This document shows positions 34,167-45,629 of a stretch of 64,000 bases of DNA, piece after piece. Source of the DNA: Neoceratodus forsteri (lineage: Eukaryota; Chordata; Ceratodontiformes; Ceratodontidae); the NCBI GenBank assembly GCA_016271365.2, contig CM057452.1, positions 1,244,245,001 through 1,244,309,000 of the forward strand, read 5' to 3'. How positions within the stretch are numbered: position 1 is the stretch's first letter; every line of letters begins with the position of its first letter. The position numbers and the translations under genes are program-made. The notes below the pieces were generated by a model that had not been told where the DNA came from, searched no databases, and saw nothing but the letters and a program-made list of their open reading frames with translations.

Positions 34167-35809
34167 CCCTTTTAAAGAGTTGCCGGGTAAAAGGTATTAA
34201 AGCATTGTGGCTCACCAAGGAGTTAAGGCAGCTCATGTCCACTCACAATAAGGCATGGAGGACATATAAGGATAGTGGACTACCTACCAACTGGCAAACA
34301 TATAGGCAACTAAGGAACAGCTGCAAGAATGCAATCCAAAAAAACAAAATGACTCCGCTTCAAAAGACTACAGGCTGAGCATCTTAGTAATCTGAAATAA
34401 TTCTGGTGACAGGTTAACTTCCTTTTTAAAGGGTAATACTCCTGAGACTCCCAGTTCCCTTGATGCCCAGGTGGTCTTTCTCACTGACCCCCCTCCATCA
34501 TCTCTTGCTTCAATGAGTTCTTCACCAATTTGGATAGGTACACATCACTATTTTCTAGTTAATACACTCCCCCCCCAACCTGACCCCCTGCCGTCACTCA
34601 GCTCGATGGACTGCTCTGCCTTTCATATAAAGCTTGCAACCCTTATGGAGGCTCGCCGTCTCCTCATGAACCTAAAGACTGACAGCTCACCTGGCCATGA
34701 CACTCTAGAGCCTAAATTTCTTAAGTTGAGAGCTGATGTCCTAGCCCGCCCTATTCAAGATTTATTTAATTAATCCTTCCTTACTTCCACCGTCCCTGAA
34801 AAATGGAAAGCAGCAGTGGTCATCCCTGTCCACCAGGGAGGTCCCAATTTGACAGTGGAAAATTTCTGGCCTATTTTAATACTTTGCCCTCTAGCAAAAA
34901 TACAAGAGCAGATAATCTAACGACCACCTACAGACGGATTACCTTGACCTCCACCATCTGCGCTCAACCTCTCAGCATGGGTTTAGGAAGAACCACATTA
35001 AACTTACAGCTCTAATTAAAGTCACCTCTGACATATTCCATGAAATGGACCATGGCCATGCCACTGGAGCAATTTTCGTAGACTTAACCAAGGCTTTTGA
35101 CTTGATCAGCCATGGCCTTCTATTACAACAACTGCATGTCCTTGGCCTTGATGCCACTGTCCTGTCTTGAACACAAAGTTACCTTTACAGCCGTACTCAA
35201 AAAGTAAAATGGGCAGGCTCCCTATCTGACGTGAGGCTCATTACCCATGGTCTCCCCGAGGGCTCCATCTTGGGCCCATTACTTTTTTCACTGTATATTA
35301 ATGACCTCCCTAATAATTGTGTTGGGGCCTTTGTTCACCTATATGCAGATGATGCTATCATCTACCATTCTTCTCCTGATATCAGGTGGCTCAATTCAAT
35401 GCTAGCCTCCAATTTCCACACCCTTGAGGACTGATTCCTTCAGAAGCGGGTTGTTCTTAATTTTAAAAAAGCAAAGACCATGTGATTCTCCAACTCATCC
35501 ACACCAACCCTCCCCCTCTGGCTGTAATCTCATGTGTTAGGGATGCACTCAAATTGATCAGATCTTTCAAATACTTGTGAGTCACCTTAGATCCCTCACT
35601 TATCCTGGATGCACATGTTACAGCCATCACCAAAACTATAAACCAAAAAATCGGTGTCCTCTACTGCATCCGTCCATTCCTTACATTGACCTCCTGCCCC
35701 TAAATTGCAGATGCCACACTTCTGCCCCTCCTTATGTATGGTGCTCTATTACTACTCTCTGCTACCACATCCATACTATCACGCCTATCACAGGCCTACC
35801 ATAGAGTTG

Positions 35810-36276
35810 TGTAATCCACTGCAAAAAACACTATTAGCTTTAAGTAGCTGTTGTTCTTCAAATAATTTATTTCTTATAGCACTGTAAAGTTTTTTTACCA
35901 GTACAAATGATATGGCATTAATAGCCTTAACAGCATATACAGTGGTAAAAGAACAATGACCGCTTTCCCACATGCAAGCACTCCCCTGCGCTTCTTCTAA
36001 TGAAGACCGAATAGTCTGTCAAAGCGCAGGGGAGTACTCGCATATGGGAAAGTGGTCAGTGTTCTTTTCATTTTGTATCATTTGTACTGGTAAAAAAAAC
36101 TTTACAGTGCTATAAGAAATAAATTATTTGAAGAACAACAGCTACTTAAGGTTAATAGTGGTTTCTGCAGTGGATTGCAGAGCTTTCTTTTTGGTTTCTT
36201 GTAATAATTTTGGGGCTTGCTACCCTGCTCTGCACTCTGTTACCTGACTGAGCACACAGTTTTCATTTTTTGATAC
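35810..36276. mobile_element. 467-bp foldback insertion with 13-bp target duplication
   Basis: The left arm (about 35814-35995) and right arm (about 36020-36180) are inverse copies: ATCCACTGCA, TAAGTAGCTGTTGTTCTTCA, AAATAATTTATTTCTTATAG, CACTGTAAAG, TTACCAGTACAAATGATA and CCCCTGCGCTT all reappear inverted. The insertion is bracketed by TACCATAGAGTTG (35797-35809) and TACCACAGAGTTG (36277-36289), so the LINE-C sequence rejoins across it. The loop (TGAAGACCGAATAGTCTGTCAAAGC) resembles Penelope pseudo-LTR hairpins, suggesting a head-to-head pseudo-LTR derivative. Confidence 0.8.
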
Positions 36277-37207
36277 TACCACAGAGTTGGCAGGTCAGCT
36301 CTCAGGGCCAATGCTTGGCACCATCACTGCAATGTCCTGTCTGCCCTGGGATGGCCACTCTATGGATTCAAATTACTCTATGCCACACTAAGCTTTATAC
36401 ATAAGCTTGTACATCGCTTCATTCCTCCTTGCCTAGCTGTTATTGTTCAACATTGTCTCCCTCAATGTTCCCCCCAGATCTACCTCCTTGCCTCTTCTCT
36501 CAGTGCCAAACTTACGACTCTCCACAGCTCAGAGATCATTTGCATTTTCTGCTGTGTCCTACTGGAACTCTTTGCCTCCTTCTATACTGGCCTGCACCTC
36601 CCTCTCTCAATTTCAAAGTTTGCTGTTATCTCACTTAACTGCTCCACATTTCTCCTGCTTCTGTTCACTCCTAACCCCTGTTCACTCCTTGCATGATTAT
36701 CCTAGCAAAACTTTCAACTCTCTCTATCTCCTTAGTTATGTAGCTACTGCAGCATACCAACATAGAATGATGTGCCTGATGCAGGTTAACAGTGTTTTGA
36801 GAGACAGGGATTTTGATGTGTTATAATGTTCCATGATACACTATATAATAATGGGTGAATCCCTCAGGAATGACCTGGCAGGGGGAGATGACCGGGGGAT
36901 GGGGGGGTGGAGGAACAGTGGGCCAAACTAAAAGAGGGCATAGTGAAGGCAACAACACTCTGTGTCAAGCAGTTCAGCAAAAGCAAACTGGAAGAGGAAA
37001 CCACTATGGTTCTTGAAAAAGGTGGCATGAAAGACTAAGGCTAAATGTGTAGCATTCAAAAGATATAAGGAGATCCAGGGAGAGGAGGATAAGGAAGTGT
37101 ATCAGGAAAATGGAGGGAGACAGGGAATGCAGTAAGGAGCACAAAGACACAGACTGAGAAAAGAATAGCTCAGGCAGTTTCAAAAGGGGACAAGACATTT
37201 TTTAGCT

Positions 37208-39200
37208 ATGTTAGCGAAAAAAGGAAGACTAAGGGAGGATTGTGAGTTTAAAGAGGGACGGGGAGCCGTATGGAGGGGGATCATGATGTCTGCCTTTTCC
37301 CATGAAAAGGTAGACATCTGGAACAAATACTACTGCTCAGTGTACACAGTGGAAGGGGAGGTACTGCAAAAAAACAGCAGGATCTTTGCTGGGAGGGAAG
37401 TGGACCATAACCTTTTCTCTGAGGAGAAAGCCCAGAAAGCACTCACTCACTAACCTGATCATGAAACAAAGCTATGGAGACAGACAGGGTGCAGCCAAGA
37501 GTGTTGAGGGAGCTCAGGGTAGCACTAGCTGCACCTCTAACAGACCTATTTAGCAGATCACTGGAGACCGGAATGGTCTGGGAGCACTGGAGAAGGGCAG
37601 ATGTAGTCCCACTTCACAAAAGCGATAGCAGGGAAGAGATGGGCAGTTATAGGCCTGTCAGCATGACATCAGTGGTGGGTAAGTTAATGGAAACCATACT
37701 ACAGTAAAGAAGGGATTGTGGAATATTTGAAATCCACCAAGTTACAGGATACGAGGCAGCATGGATTCACAGGGGGGTGGTCATGGCAAACAAATCTGAT
37801 AGATTTATTTGACTGAGTGACCAAGGAGTTAGATCATGGTGGAATGGTGGACTTAGCCTGCCTGGATTTCAGCATGGTGTTTGACACCATTCCACATAGG
37901 AGATGGGAATGCAAGCTGGGCAACTTGAAGTAGGCACCAAGGCGATGAACTGTGTAGGGAACTGGTTAGGGGATAGGAGACAGACGGTAGAGGTAAATGA
38001 AGTTTAATCCAAGGAAGGAATGATGATCAATGGGGTACCTCGGGGTTCTGTGTTGGAACCTGTTCTGTTTAATGTCTTTATCAGTAACATAGCAGAGAAG
38101 CAGGAAGAGAAAGTCTGCCTCTTTGCAGATGACACCATGTGGGAGTGAATAGGATGGGCAGAGATCTGAAAAAAACTAGAGTGGTCAAGGATATGGCATC
38201 TGGGTTTTATTTATTTATTTAGCTTTTGTTTATCGGGTAGGCACACTAGACAAAGAATGCCTATTTTCAGGTGTGACCTGGGAGATTACAAGGTAAGTTT
38301 ACAAACATTATAACAACAACAGAAAGTGATGTACAAGCAGTGGAAAGTATAAACAAAAAACATATGCACAGTGGTAAGAATAATCAAACAGTAAAAGGTA
38401 GCATACATTTCATGGAGGAATGCAAAAGCACTAAGGGTAGGACAGGGTACAATGACTCATATACTAGGAACAGTAAGTGCTAAGGTACAAGGGTGGATAA
38501 TGGTTGATGGTCACCTATCTTTGTCTGGGGGGGATATTTTAATCCAAAAAGTGCAAAATAATGCACTTAGGTCATAGAAATCTGGGGGAGGAGTACGCAA
38601 TGGGTGGACTGATACTGACTATGACCAAGTAGGAAAGAGACCTGGGGTTAAAATATTGGATGACCTAAAGGTGGCAAGGTAGTGTGATAAGGCAGATAGG
38701 AGGGCTAGTGGAATGCTGGGAAGCCATAGAAAGGGGTATCACCAACAGAAAAAGGAGATGGTGTTGCTCCAGAATGGATAACTAGCAGGACCCTAACATG
38801 AGTATTGTTTCCAGTTCTAGAGATCGCATCTCAGGAAGGATATAGAGTGGAGGCAGCCCAGACGTCGACTACCAAAATGGTGCAAGTCTCCATCAAAAAC
38901 CCTATGAAGAGAGGCTAAAGGAGCTCAATATGTGCACCCCGGAGGAGAAGAGGGAGAGGGGAGATATGACAGAGACCTTTAAATACCTCATGTGGTTAAT
39001 AAGGTATGGGGGGGTATTTTTCAGAAACAAAGTGCTTTAGAACAAGGTGACAGGTTGGGGGGTAGGTTCAGGAGAGATGTGAGGAAGTAGTTTTTTCACA
39101 GAAAGAGTGGTGGATTCCTGAACAGCCTTCCAGCAGAGGCAGTGGGGGTAAAAAAAGTTGTGGGGTTCAAAAATGCCTGGTATAGGCACAAGAGAATCAT
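37208..39200 (+). pseudogene. CR1-D ORF2 reverse transcriptase remnant
   Basis: Recognisable pieces in order: NKYYCSVYTVEGE (37323), RVLRELRVALAAPLTDLFSR (37500), WRRADVVPLHKSDSREEMGS (37590), YRPVSMTSVVGKLMETIL (37650), GVPRGSVLEPVLFNVFIS (38035), LFADDT (38120), and, after the nested insertion, KCKIMHLGHRN and EEYAMGG (38550-38600), YEERLKELNM (38905), and the final RDMTETFKYL-type block (38960). Almost every block is in a different frame or interrupted by stops, so this is much older than CR1-A. The MGPDG motif is degraded. Confidence 0.8.
38208..38537 (-). mobile_element. Nested 3' end of an L2/Rex1-like LINE
   Basis: Starts with TTTTATTTATTTATTTAGC and reads, on the minus strand, TCCCAGGTCACACCTGAAAA, then TAGGCA, then AACAAAAGCTAAATAAAT. 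It lies precisely between the CR1-D codons for WHLGF and NPKKCK. ATTTT occurs at both junctions and may be the target duplication. Same 3' family as 34050-34166 but opposite strand. Confidence 0.8.
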
Positions 39201-39335
39201 AGGGGTGGGGGAACAGCACTGTAGATCAAGTGGGTCTACAGCAAAAATTAAGGTTGAAAAAAACTCCGAAACTGGCAGATGGGTGTGCCAAGCTGCTCTT
39301 GTCTGCCCTCAGAATGTATATTTCTATGATGCTCT

Positions 39336-40479
39336 GCTAAACTTATGTCTGATTCTCCCAGAATGCCTTGAATATAAATGTTAAACAATAAGGATTTTCT
39401 ATCAATTTATACAAATCTAGAGGATATAGTTTGGTATAGTATGGTCATACAACCATTCAGCATGTGCAACAGCACAACTGGGGCTACTACACTACTAAAT
39501 ATTAAATGATTATTTTCTTAACTAAATGAAATTGCATGTAACTGGTATGGTTCAATATTTTATGGTATGATTGCACAGTTTTGACACACTTTCAGAATCA
39601 GAATGAATAATGTCCATATCATCGTCTCCACATACAGAGACTGATAATTAGTGCTTATAATCAACAAGCAAAGTATGGCGAATACTGACACTAAAATACC
39701 ATATTACAATTGTGGGCAAATAAGACTGTAAAAGTAACTCATGCAAAACAAATCATCTGTACTGTAAGTCAGTGGCATCTTTTTGCTATTCCTTGTATGT
39801 TTTATCAATTGTACCATGAAGACTTATGTTCCTTAGCGTTTACAGCAAGCTATGGAGGTCACTCATGTACCAGGTAATTAGTCAGTAATACAATTGGTGT
39901 AATTCCTTGTAGCTTGTGGGTATTAGTACTAATATATAACTTAAATTAAAAAAAGTAATATCCTATTCAATATATCTATAATTTTTTTTAAAGCTTCTTT
40001 AAAATTATTATAAATTCATATTTAGAAGTTCATCATTAAAATTCTCATTTGAAAATTCTGAGTGATAACTCCTGAGTTCTACCAGAATTTAATTTGGCTG
40101 TGATGGACTCAAAGCTGTTCGGTGGGGGCAACAAATCTGGGGCCATGGATCAGGCACACTTGGTCATGGTGGCATGATTGGTTGTTTGGGCTGCAGGTTT
40201 GCAGGTTGCTATTACTGTAAAATGGACCCCCTTCTCTGGTAGCCCTGCTCCCCTTACACACCAAGCCGGGTGTGGGAAAATTGTTTGGGATCTTTAGTCA
40301 GTAGGGGGTAAGAGTGCCATTCTGAGGAAACATCAGTAGTGCCATGTTGTAGTAGCTTGATGGCAAGGGGGGATGAGTAGCTTTTGAAATTCAATATTGC
40401 TAAAAGCTCTTTTTTTTCCGAATTCTATACCCTGTGGTGAGATGACAGTGAAGGATAAGACCACAGATTTTTGTTTTCT
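39336..40479. other. No recognisable feature
   Basis: AT-rich, no coding motif and no repeat structure. Confidence 0.5.
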
Positions 40480-40539
40480 TGCTTTGTTTATGCTCATGTA
40501 ATTGCATCTTCAGATCTGAGATGTCAGGGCAGGGACAGG

Positions 40540-41035
40540 ACAATGGTGTGGACTTCAACTGGCAGCCCAAGTTTGAGTTACAGCGATGGCCTGGAGGGAG
40601 ATGCTGTTCCAGAATCCAGATGGCCCCAGTCCAGCAGATTCTTTGAACCCAGAACTACAACCACAGCCTGGTACTCCAGCGTATCCAGTTTCAGATGTTC
40701 CAGCACTAGCCTCCCACACCCAGTTAAGAGGAGCAAGACCAGAAAACCCAGTCAGGAAACCTCCCACTCCAATGAACCCTCAATCGGGTAGGCCAAACAT
40801 GGGGAATATGAATGAGGAGGAGATTATTTTTTTTTACATCCGATGTTTAGGATTCCTTCATTAGGCACACTAAAGTGGTCACAAAGGCTTTGAGGCAGGG
40901 TACAAATTCTGGCAGACCCAGAGGCAGTCCAGTCCCCAAGCCAGAGGGTCCCACACCCCTGGAACCAGCCCCACCAGGGACCCCAGTTCCAGTACCTCCA
41001 TTGCCGGTTAGGCTACCAGAGTATACAAGTAAAAA
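40540..41035 (+). pseudogene. Gag-like Pro-rich ORF of the DIRS-like element
   Basis: Two frames (40586-40864, then 40875 onward after a frameshift) encode Pro-rich sequence such as PDGPSPADSLNPELQPQPGT, PENPVRKPPTPMNPQS and PEGPTPLEPAPPGTPVPVPP. There is no catalytic motif. The assignment rests on position upstream of the DIRS RT and on composition. An unrelated Pro-rich pseudogene cannot be excluded. Confidence 0.4.
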
Positions 41036-41038
41036 AAT

Positions 41039-41039
<1 letters not shown>

Positions 41040-41079
<40 letters not shown>
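41040..41079. repeat. (CA)n microsatellite
   Basis: About 19 CA units, inside the DIRS-like element. Confidence 0.95.
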
Positions 41080-41083
<4 letters not shown>

Positions 41084-41597
41084 GCTTCCAATTCAGCTTC
41101 TGATTCAGTGGCCCCTACAATAGTAGTGAATGGGGTGAACAAGGCTGATACATTGCCGATTTCTGCCCTGGGCAGTTGTCTCTGCAGAGTCTTTCCATTT
41201 ACTGTAAGATACACATTGATTAAAAAAAAACACTGTCGTCATGCTGCCTTTCCCTCTCTGTCTCACTCCCATTTGTATTAAAAAAAATGCAGCTCAGTCT
41301 CCCCGTTTCCCAGCCCACTGAATGGGAGGGTCTTTCATGAAAGGCTACTGAAGTAACACATACTGTTGATTAAAAAAAACACACAATAAAAAAAGAGAAA
41401 CTTTAAAAGAATCTTGCCATCAATCTCTGTGTGTCTGTGTGCACTTCATGCAATGGCAGCCTTCCATGTTCTACCTAGCAACCCAGTACTATTTATTTTC
41501 CAATGGAAGCATATCTCTTCTATTTCATTCATAAAAAAAAATAGTTTGACTCATAAAATATTTGTCTCTTCTTTATTTTACTCATTGTATAATCATA

Positions 41598-41745
41598 ATA
41601 AACCACTCCAGGTGTGGGTTATGCTTGAATTTATCCACTTCTGGTGTGGTTTGGTAACTTGACATGTGGCCTCATGACCAAACCACATCAGGTGTTTGTA
41701 AATCCCAGCATAACCCACACCCTGTCATGGTTTATTGCTTAATTG
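41598..41745. mobile_element. Hairpin MITE, about 148 bp
   Basis: AATAAACCACTCCAGGTGTG and GGTTATGC at the left are matched in inverse by GCATAACCCACACCCTG and CATGGTTTATT at the right. The inner part also folds (GGTGTGGTTTGGTAACTTGA against CATGACCAAACCACATCAGG). It lies between the gag-like and RT parts of the DIRS-like element. Confidence 0.75.
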
Positions 41746-41879
41746 TACCCTTAAGGTGACTCAGTCAACCAACACATTAACACAGTTCCCACATCGGTGT
41801 TACAGTATATACACTGTTCAACAGGTAACTGAGGTGAAGTAGAAAGCAGGTAGAGGGGCTCGTGAAAGACAGGCACCAA

Positions 41880-42897
41880 ATCTGCTTTTTGGCTTTTAAT
41901 GGTGCACCTAAATGATAGGGACTTACTGGGTATGAAAGTTGATGGCCAATATTGCTCTGATAATTGCATTCTAATGGGGTGTGTGATGGTGTTCCTCCGT
42001 TGGGTCACCACCTATAGGGCAAATTACTCAAAAGTAGTTTACTACTTAGATGACTTTGTAGGATGGGCAGGCACAGAGGACTGTTGATGATTACTGAATA
42101 CTTTTCTGGAGGTCTGCAATGATCTAGGGGTGTCTCTAGGCCAAGGGAAGTTGGAGGGGCTGCGCACAAGACTCTGCTTTTTGGGCATAAGGGATTGGCA
42201 TTGCTGTGATGGAATTCTGCCTGCCCTAGAAAAAACTAGTGATTCTTAAGAACCTTTTGAACAGGTGGTTAAGGCTCACAAGATTACCCTACCTGAATTG
42301 CAGCAGCTGATTGGGCCAATTTACTTGAAAGGTCATCCCCATGGGCAAGACATTCCTGCATCAGGTGGCAAAGGTGTGATCCAGTTGCACCAAGCCTCAT
42401 CACAGGATACTGAAAATGGAAGCATTGATGGAGGATCTGGGTTCGTGATTGGCTTTTTTTAATTGTTTCAATGGGGTGGCCATTTGGCCAGAGCCCATCA
42501 CCAGTCAGCAGCTATAGTTATTAACAGATGCAACTGGTGGCTTAGGTTTCAGGGATTACTTTAGAGGGACATGGTGTAGGGTCAGTGGCTCCAGGAATAG
42601 GAAGCAGAGGGACTGCTTACTCACATCACATTTTTGGAATTTTTTCCCACTGTAGTATCCCTAGTCATATGGGGTAAGCAGTTCAGGGAAAGGAAGGGGG
42701 TCTTCAGGTCAGACAATAACAGGGTAGTCTATACCATAAACCATCAACTGGGTAGAATGTGCCCGCTGGGTAATCTTATGCAGGTTTTTGTACTGAAGTA
42801 TCTGGTTCTCAGTATACAGTTTAGAGCTGTACGTGTGCCAGGTGTTGACACCAGTACTGCTGATGCTGTTTCTCATTCACAGTGGTGGAGATTCTAG
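41880..42897 (+). pseudogene. DIRS-like reverse transcriptase and RNase H (decayed)
   Basis: The RT contains the catalytic YYLDDFVGWAG (YLDD at about 42043-42054), CNDLGVSLGQGK (42117), LCFLGIRDW (42175) and KITLPELQQLIGPIYLKGHP (42274), the last being a block conserved in DIRS RTs just before RNase H. RNase H follows in the same frame: LLTDATGGLGFRDYF (about 42518), VYTINHQLG (42730), FRAVRVPGVDTSTADAVSH (about 42825). Stops occur at 42085, 42247, 42460 and 42895, but the frame is mostly kept, suggesting moderate age. The product would copy element RNA into the circular DNA intermediate used by this order. Confidence 0.78.
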
Positions 42898-42900
42898 AAG

Positions 42901-43644
42901 TTGGTACCAGAAGTGGAGATGTATCTCAGGGAAGTTCCAGACTACCTCTGGGAAATGAGGGGAGTACTTAGGTCTTCTGGAGTGGCACGCACTGGAGGGT
43001 CATACAAGAGGGAGCTGGAGAATTTCTTGAGTGTATGGCAGGCCCAAGGGTGGGGGAATTTGTTGCCCATTCAGATGGGCCAGCTGTGCACATATATACT
43101 CCACTTGAGATGGAAATGGTCTATGCCAGCAGCTGTGGTGCAGCACCTAGCAGGGCCAGCATGGCTTTCCAAGTTTGAATGCCAGGTTGACACCACACAT
43201 GCAGTTCCCCCCTTAAAGTGTCAGAGGGATGGGCCTGGGGGACCAAAGCTGGTAGCCAGTTAGCCCACTTCTCTTGGCACAGGTTTTGGGAAGAACTATC
43301 CAGGATGTACTCATCACTTGCAGACGTAAGCTTGTTTAGAACAACATTCTTGGTGACTTTTTACAGGGCCTTTAGAATATCTGAATTGGTGCAGCAGAGT
43401 AAGGTGACTGGCTTGCTTGTGACCTTAGAGGTAATGATGTAATAGTGGCAGCAGATGGGGTGTGCACCCAGTTGTGCAGAAGCATGATGAACAGGAGGGC
43501 CGGGGGTGTTGCTGCAGCCTGAGTTTGCCCCTGGTGGTAAAGTGGAACATCAGAACTTGGGTTCAAGATTATGTGTCCCACTGGACTCCTGTGGGAGTGT
43601 CAGTTTTTTACCATGAGGAAGGGTCCCCTTTGATGGTACAGTAG
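42901..43644 (+). pseudogene. DIRS-like tyrosine recombinase, C-terminus lost
   Basis: Follows RNase H directly. Visible parts: core-binding domain SYKRELENFLSVWQAQGW, LCTYILHLRWKWSMPAAVVQ and HLAGPAWLSKF (43000-43180), then after a frameshift near 43260 FLVTFYRAFRISELVQ (43350), which contains the first catalytic Arg position, and VFYHEEGSPLMVQ (43600). The C-terminal HxxR and Tyr region is absent because the element ends at about 43644. Tyrosine recombinases of this group insert the circular DNA copy without the duplications made by DDE integrases. Confidence 0.72.
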
Positions 43645-43700
43645 GACCCCGATCTAATGAATCTCAATCTACCGGAACTCCCTATCTGTGGAACATAACA
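43637..43700. mobile_element. Possible Tigger/pogo terminus
   Basis: TA followed by CAGTAGGACCCCGATCTAA and TGAATCTC resembles the inverted ends of Tigger-type elements (CAGT.G.ACCTCG..TTAA.G). A partner end was not found, so only one terminus is proposed. Confidence 0.3.
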
Positions 43701-44229
43701 TTTGTTGTCACCCGATTCGGATTGTATTGTACTACACTATCTTGAAAATTCCTACATTCACCATTTTTTTTTTACCTTAGACAGTGGTAAACAGCTTGCT
43801 ATGATTGAGTGGGACTTGACGAGATAATAAGTGTGTAACAGTGCTGCAGTGCTGCTGTGCCCTGACATGGTGCAGCAAGAGCAATACAAAGCTACAAATG
43901 TTTCAGAGCAAAACAGATTTTTTTAATCTTGTGGCAAGTCCCTACTCCCTAGCTCACTATGAAAATAAAAGGAGGGAGCATTTCACTTGAAATAAAAATT
44001 GGAGAGAGTTGCTTTTCAAACAAAAATAAGATAATGGATGCAGCCTTGCATAAAGAAACAAGCATTTGTCAATGCTGAATGTTTGCTTGTTGGCATTGGC
44101 ATTGGTAGTGTAGGAGTTAGAGTGATGCATAATAGGAATGGCAGTGAAGTATTGAACTGAAGCCAACCCCACCACCACCCTGCAGAGACTGACAGGCATT
44201 GGGGTGTGCCTTTGGGTCATCAGGCATAA

Positions 44230-44530
44230 TGCCCCATGCCATTTCACCACACCCTACCCTGCATACACCGACAAGTGTCATGGTGTGCCTTGGGGTCTTT
44301 GGGCCTCATGCTCACCCCATTCCATAAGGAAATACAGTCAGATGGGTGCAGTATAGGAGAATGAGGTGAACTTTGGGGCTGAAGGGTCCAAGGCACACCT
44401 TGATGCCTGTCACTGGCTGCAGGGTGTGGGTGGGGGTGGAATGGCATGAGCATTACAGGCGACAATCCCAAGTCACACTCCTGATGCCTATCAGTCTCTA
44501 CAGGGTGGGGTTTTATGGTTGGAAATCCTA
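44230..44530. repeat. Foldback module inside composite copy 3
   Basis: ATGGTGTGCCTTGGGG is answered by CCAAGGCACACCTTGATG around the core GTATAGGAGAATGAGGTGA. Nearly collinear with 24600-24925 and with the interior of the free hairpin at 17319-17629. Confidence 0.75.
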
Positions 44531-44549
44531 ACACCCGAGGCGTTCGTTG

Positions 44550-45360
44550 GTATTTTCACTCCAAATTTTTAAAATGTTTTTTTTGTGACCCCCACCTCAT
44601 GAACAGTGGCAATATCAGTTCATTAGCCAAAAGATGATTTTACACAGTGACTATGCCATTTGGCACCACAGGTGTGAAAACACATTTCAAACAGGATGTG
44701 AAAAATGACAGCTGTATTGTTCATGGGGAGGTGTCAAAAATGGCAATGTTGAAAATCTGGAGGTAAAATATACTAAAACTGGTGAAGTCACGGGTGTGCG
44801 TAGAAACTGTGCAATGCTCACCCGTAATGTAATTAATTTGGGGATTTTTTACAGCAGATTGTCAACACAGGCATTTTGGAACCTCCGCTCATGAACAGTG
44901 TCAATGTGATTTTCTTAATCTGTCCCAAACATTGATTTCGCACACCGACTGTGCCATTGTTCGCCACATGCACGAAAACACATTTTGGGCAAGATGTGAA
45001 TAATGACAGCTATACTGCTCATAAGGAGGTGTGGTAAAATGACAGTGTTGTAAATCTGGAGTGAAAATAGCAAAAATTCTGGAAGTTACGAGCGTGTGTA
45101 GGAACTGCGAAATGCACGCTTATAAAACCGTCATTTTGGGGAATTTTTCCCCAAATTTTCAACATAGGGTTTTGTGGGGGCCTACCTCATGAACTGTTTC
45201 AGTGTCATTTCATTACTCAGTCCCAGAAGGTGGTTCTGTGCAGTGACTGCAAAATCACCTTTTTGGGATCTAATTACGAAATGACAGTTACTGAGTTCAT
45301 GAGGTGGGGTCAGAACCCATGTTGAAAATTGGTGGTCTAATTCCCAAATGGCTAGAGTAA
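44550..45360 (+). repeat. 294-bp inverted-dimer satellite array, about 3 units
   Basis: Equivalent points at about 44562, 44856 and 45150 are spaced 294 bp. Fewer units than in copies 1 and 2. Confidence 0.85.
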
Positions 45361-45629
45361 AGAAAGCACATTTATGTCATTATAGAGCTTACAGGCATTT
45401 CTTTAGTTGCAGTTGGCTTTGAAGAGTGCAGGCGTGTTCCCAGTCCACCGAAGATCATCCTGCCGGCCTCCGGAGATAAGTATTGGGTGAGGGGGGATAT
45501 GGAGAGGTTGGGTATGCAGAGGGTGGGCGTGGGTTAGGTTGAGGGGGCAAGAGAGTCAACAAGGGACTGTTTTCTTCTGTTCTAGGTTTTGTTTTTTGTT
45601 TTTTTTAAGACGACGTGGGATTTTTGCCA

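Larger units (their letters stand above)
33400..36690 (+). pseudogene. LINE-C ORF2: endonuclease and reverse transcriptase (decayed)
   Basis: The APE endonuclease is seen as LILGGDFNVDWL (about 33630-33660), TLLDWVVTNC (33765) and GISDHSLTLCVW (33827). After the first nested insertion come the linker (WLTKELRQLM, 34210) and the RT: MNLKTDSSPGHDTLEPKFLK (34670), HGFRKNHIKLTALIKV (34977), AIFVDLTKAFDL (35070), THGLPEGSILGPLLFSLYIN (35245) and the catalytic LYADDAIIYHS (35340). The C-terminal part is split by the foldback insertion and resumes at 36290. Stops and frameshifts are frequent (33676, 33948, 34772, 35168, 35434), so the copy is dead. GLPEGS replaces the usual GVPQGS. Confidence 0.83.
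33400..36740 (+). mobile_element. L2-like LINE on the plus strand (LINE-C)
   Basis: Endonuclease and RT remnants run in order across the segment and are interrupted by two nested insertions (34050-34166 and 35810-36276). Its style (TLLDWVVTNC, ISDHSLTL) is close to LINE-B (IDWLITNC, LSDHSSVI), so the two belong to the same clade. No clear 3' tail is visible near 36740. Confidence 0.8.
36880..39335 (+). mobile_element. Old CR1 LINE copy (CR1-D)
   Basis: Highly decayed CR1 from the end of the endonuclease/linker region to the 3' end. It belongs to a different subfamily from CR1-A: the 3' end reads CTGCTCTTGTCTGCCCTCAG, then ATGTATATTTCTATGATG, with degenerate octamers. It is interrupted by an unrelated LINE 3' end at 38208-38537. 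Confidence 0.8.
40480..43644 (+). mobile_element. DIRS-like tyrosine-recombinase retrotransposon (decayed, truncated)
   Basis: Order along the plus strand: Pro-rich gag-like frames, RT with YLDD, RNase H, tyrosine recombinase. That order without a DDE integrase defines the DIRS order (DIRS/Ngaro-type). The gag and RT parts are separated by a CA microsatellite and a hairpin MITE. The 3' end stops inside the recombinase next to a Tigger-like terminus, and no inverted or split terminal repeats are visible, so boundaries are approximate. Confidence 0.75.

Noticed and set aside
40586..41123. Pro-rich ORF considered as a host exon
   Set aside because: Position just upstream of a DIRS-type RT, a frameshift in the middle and a microsatellite at the end make a decayed gag-like ORF more likely.
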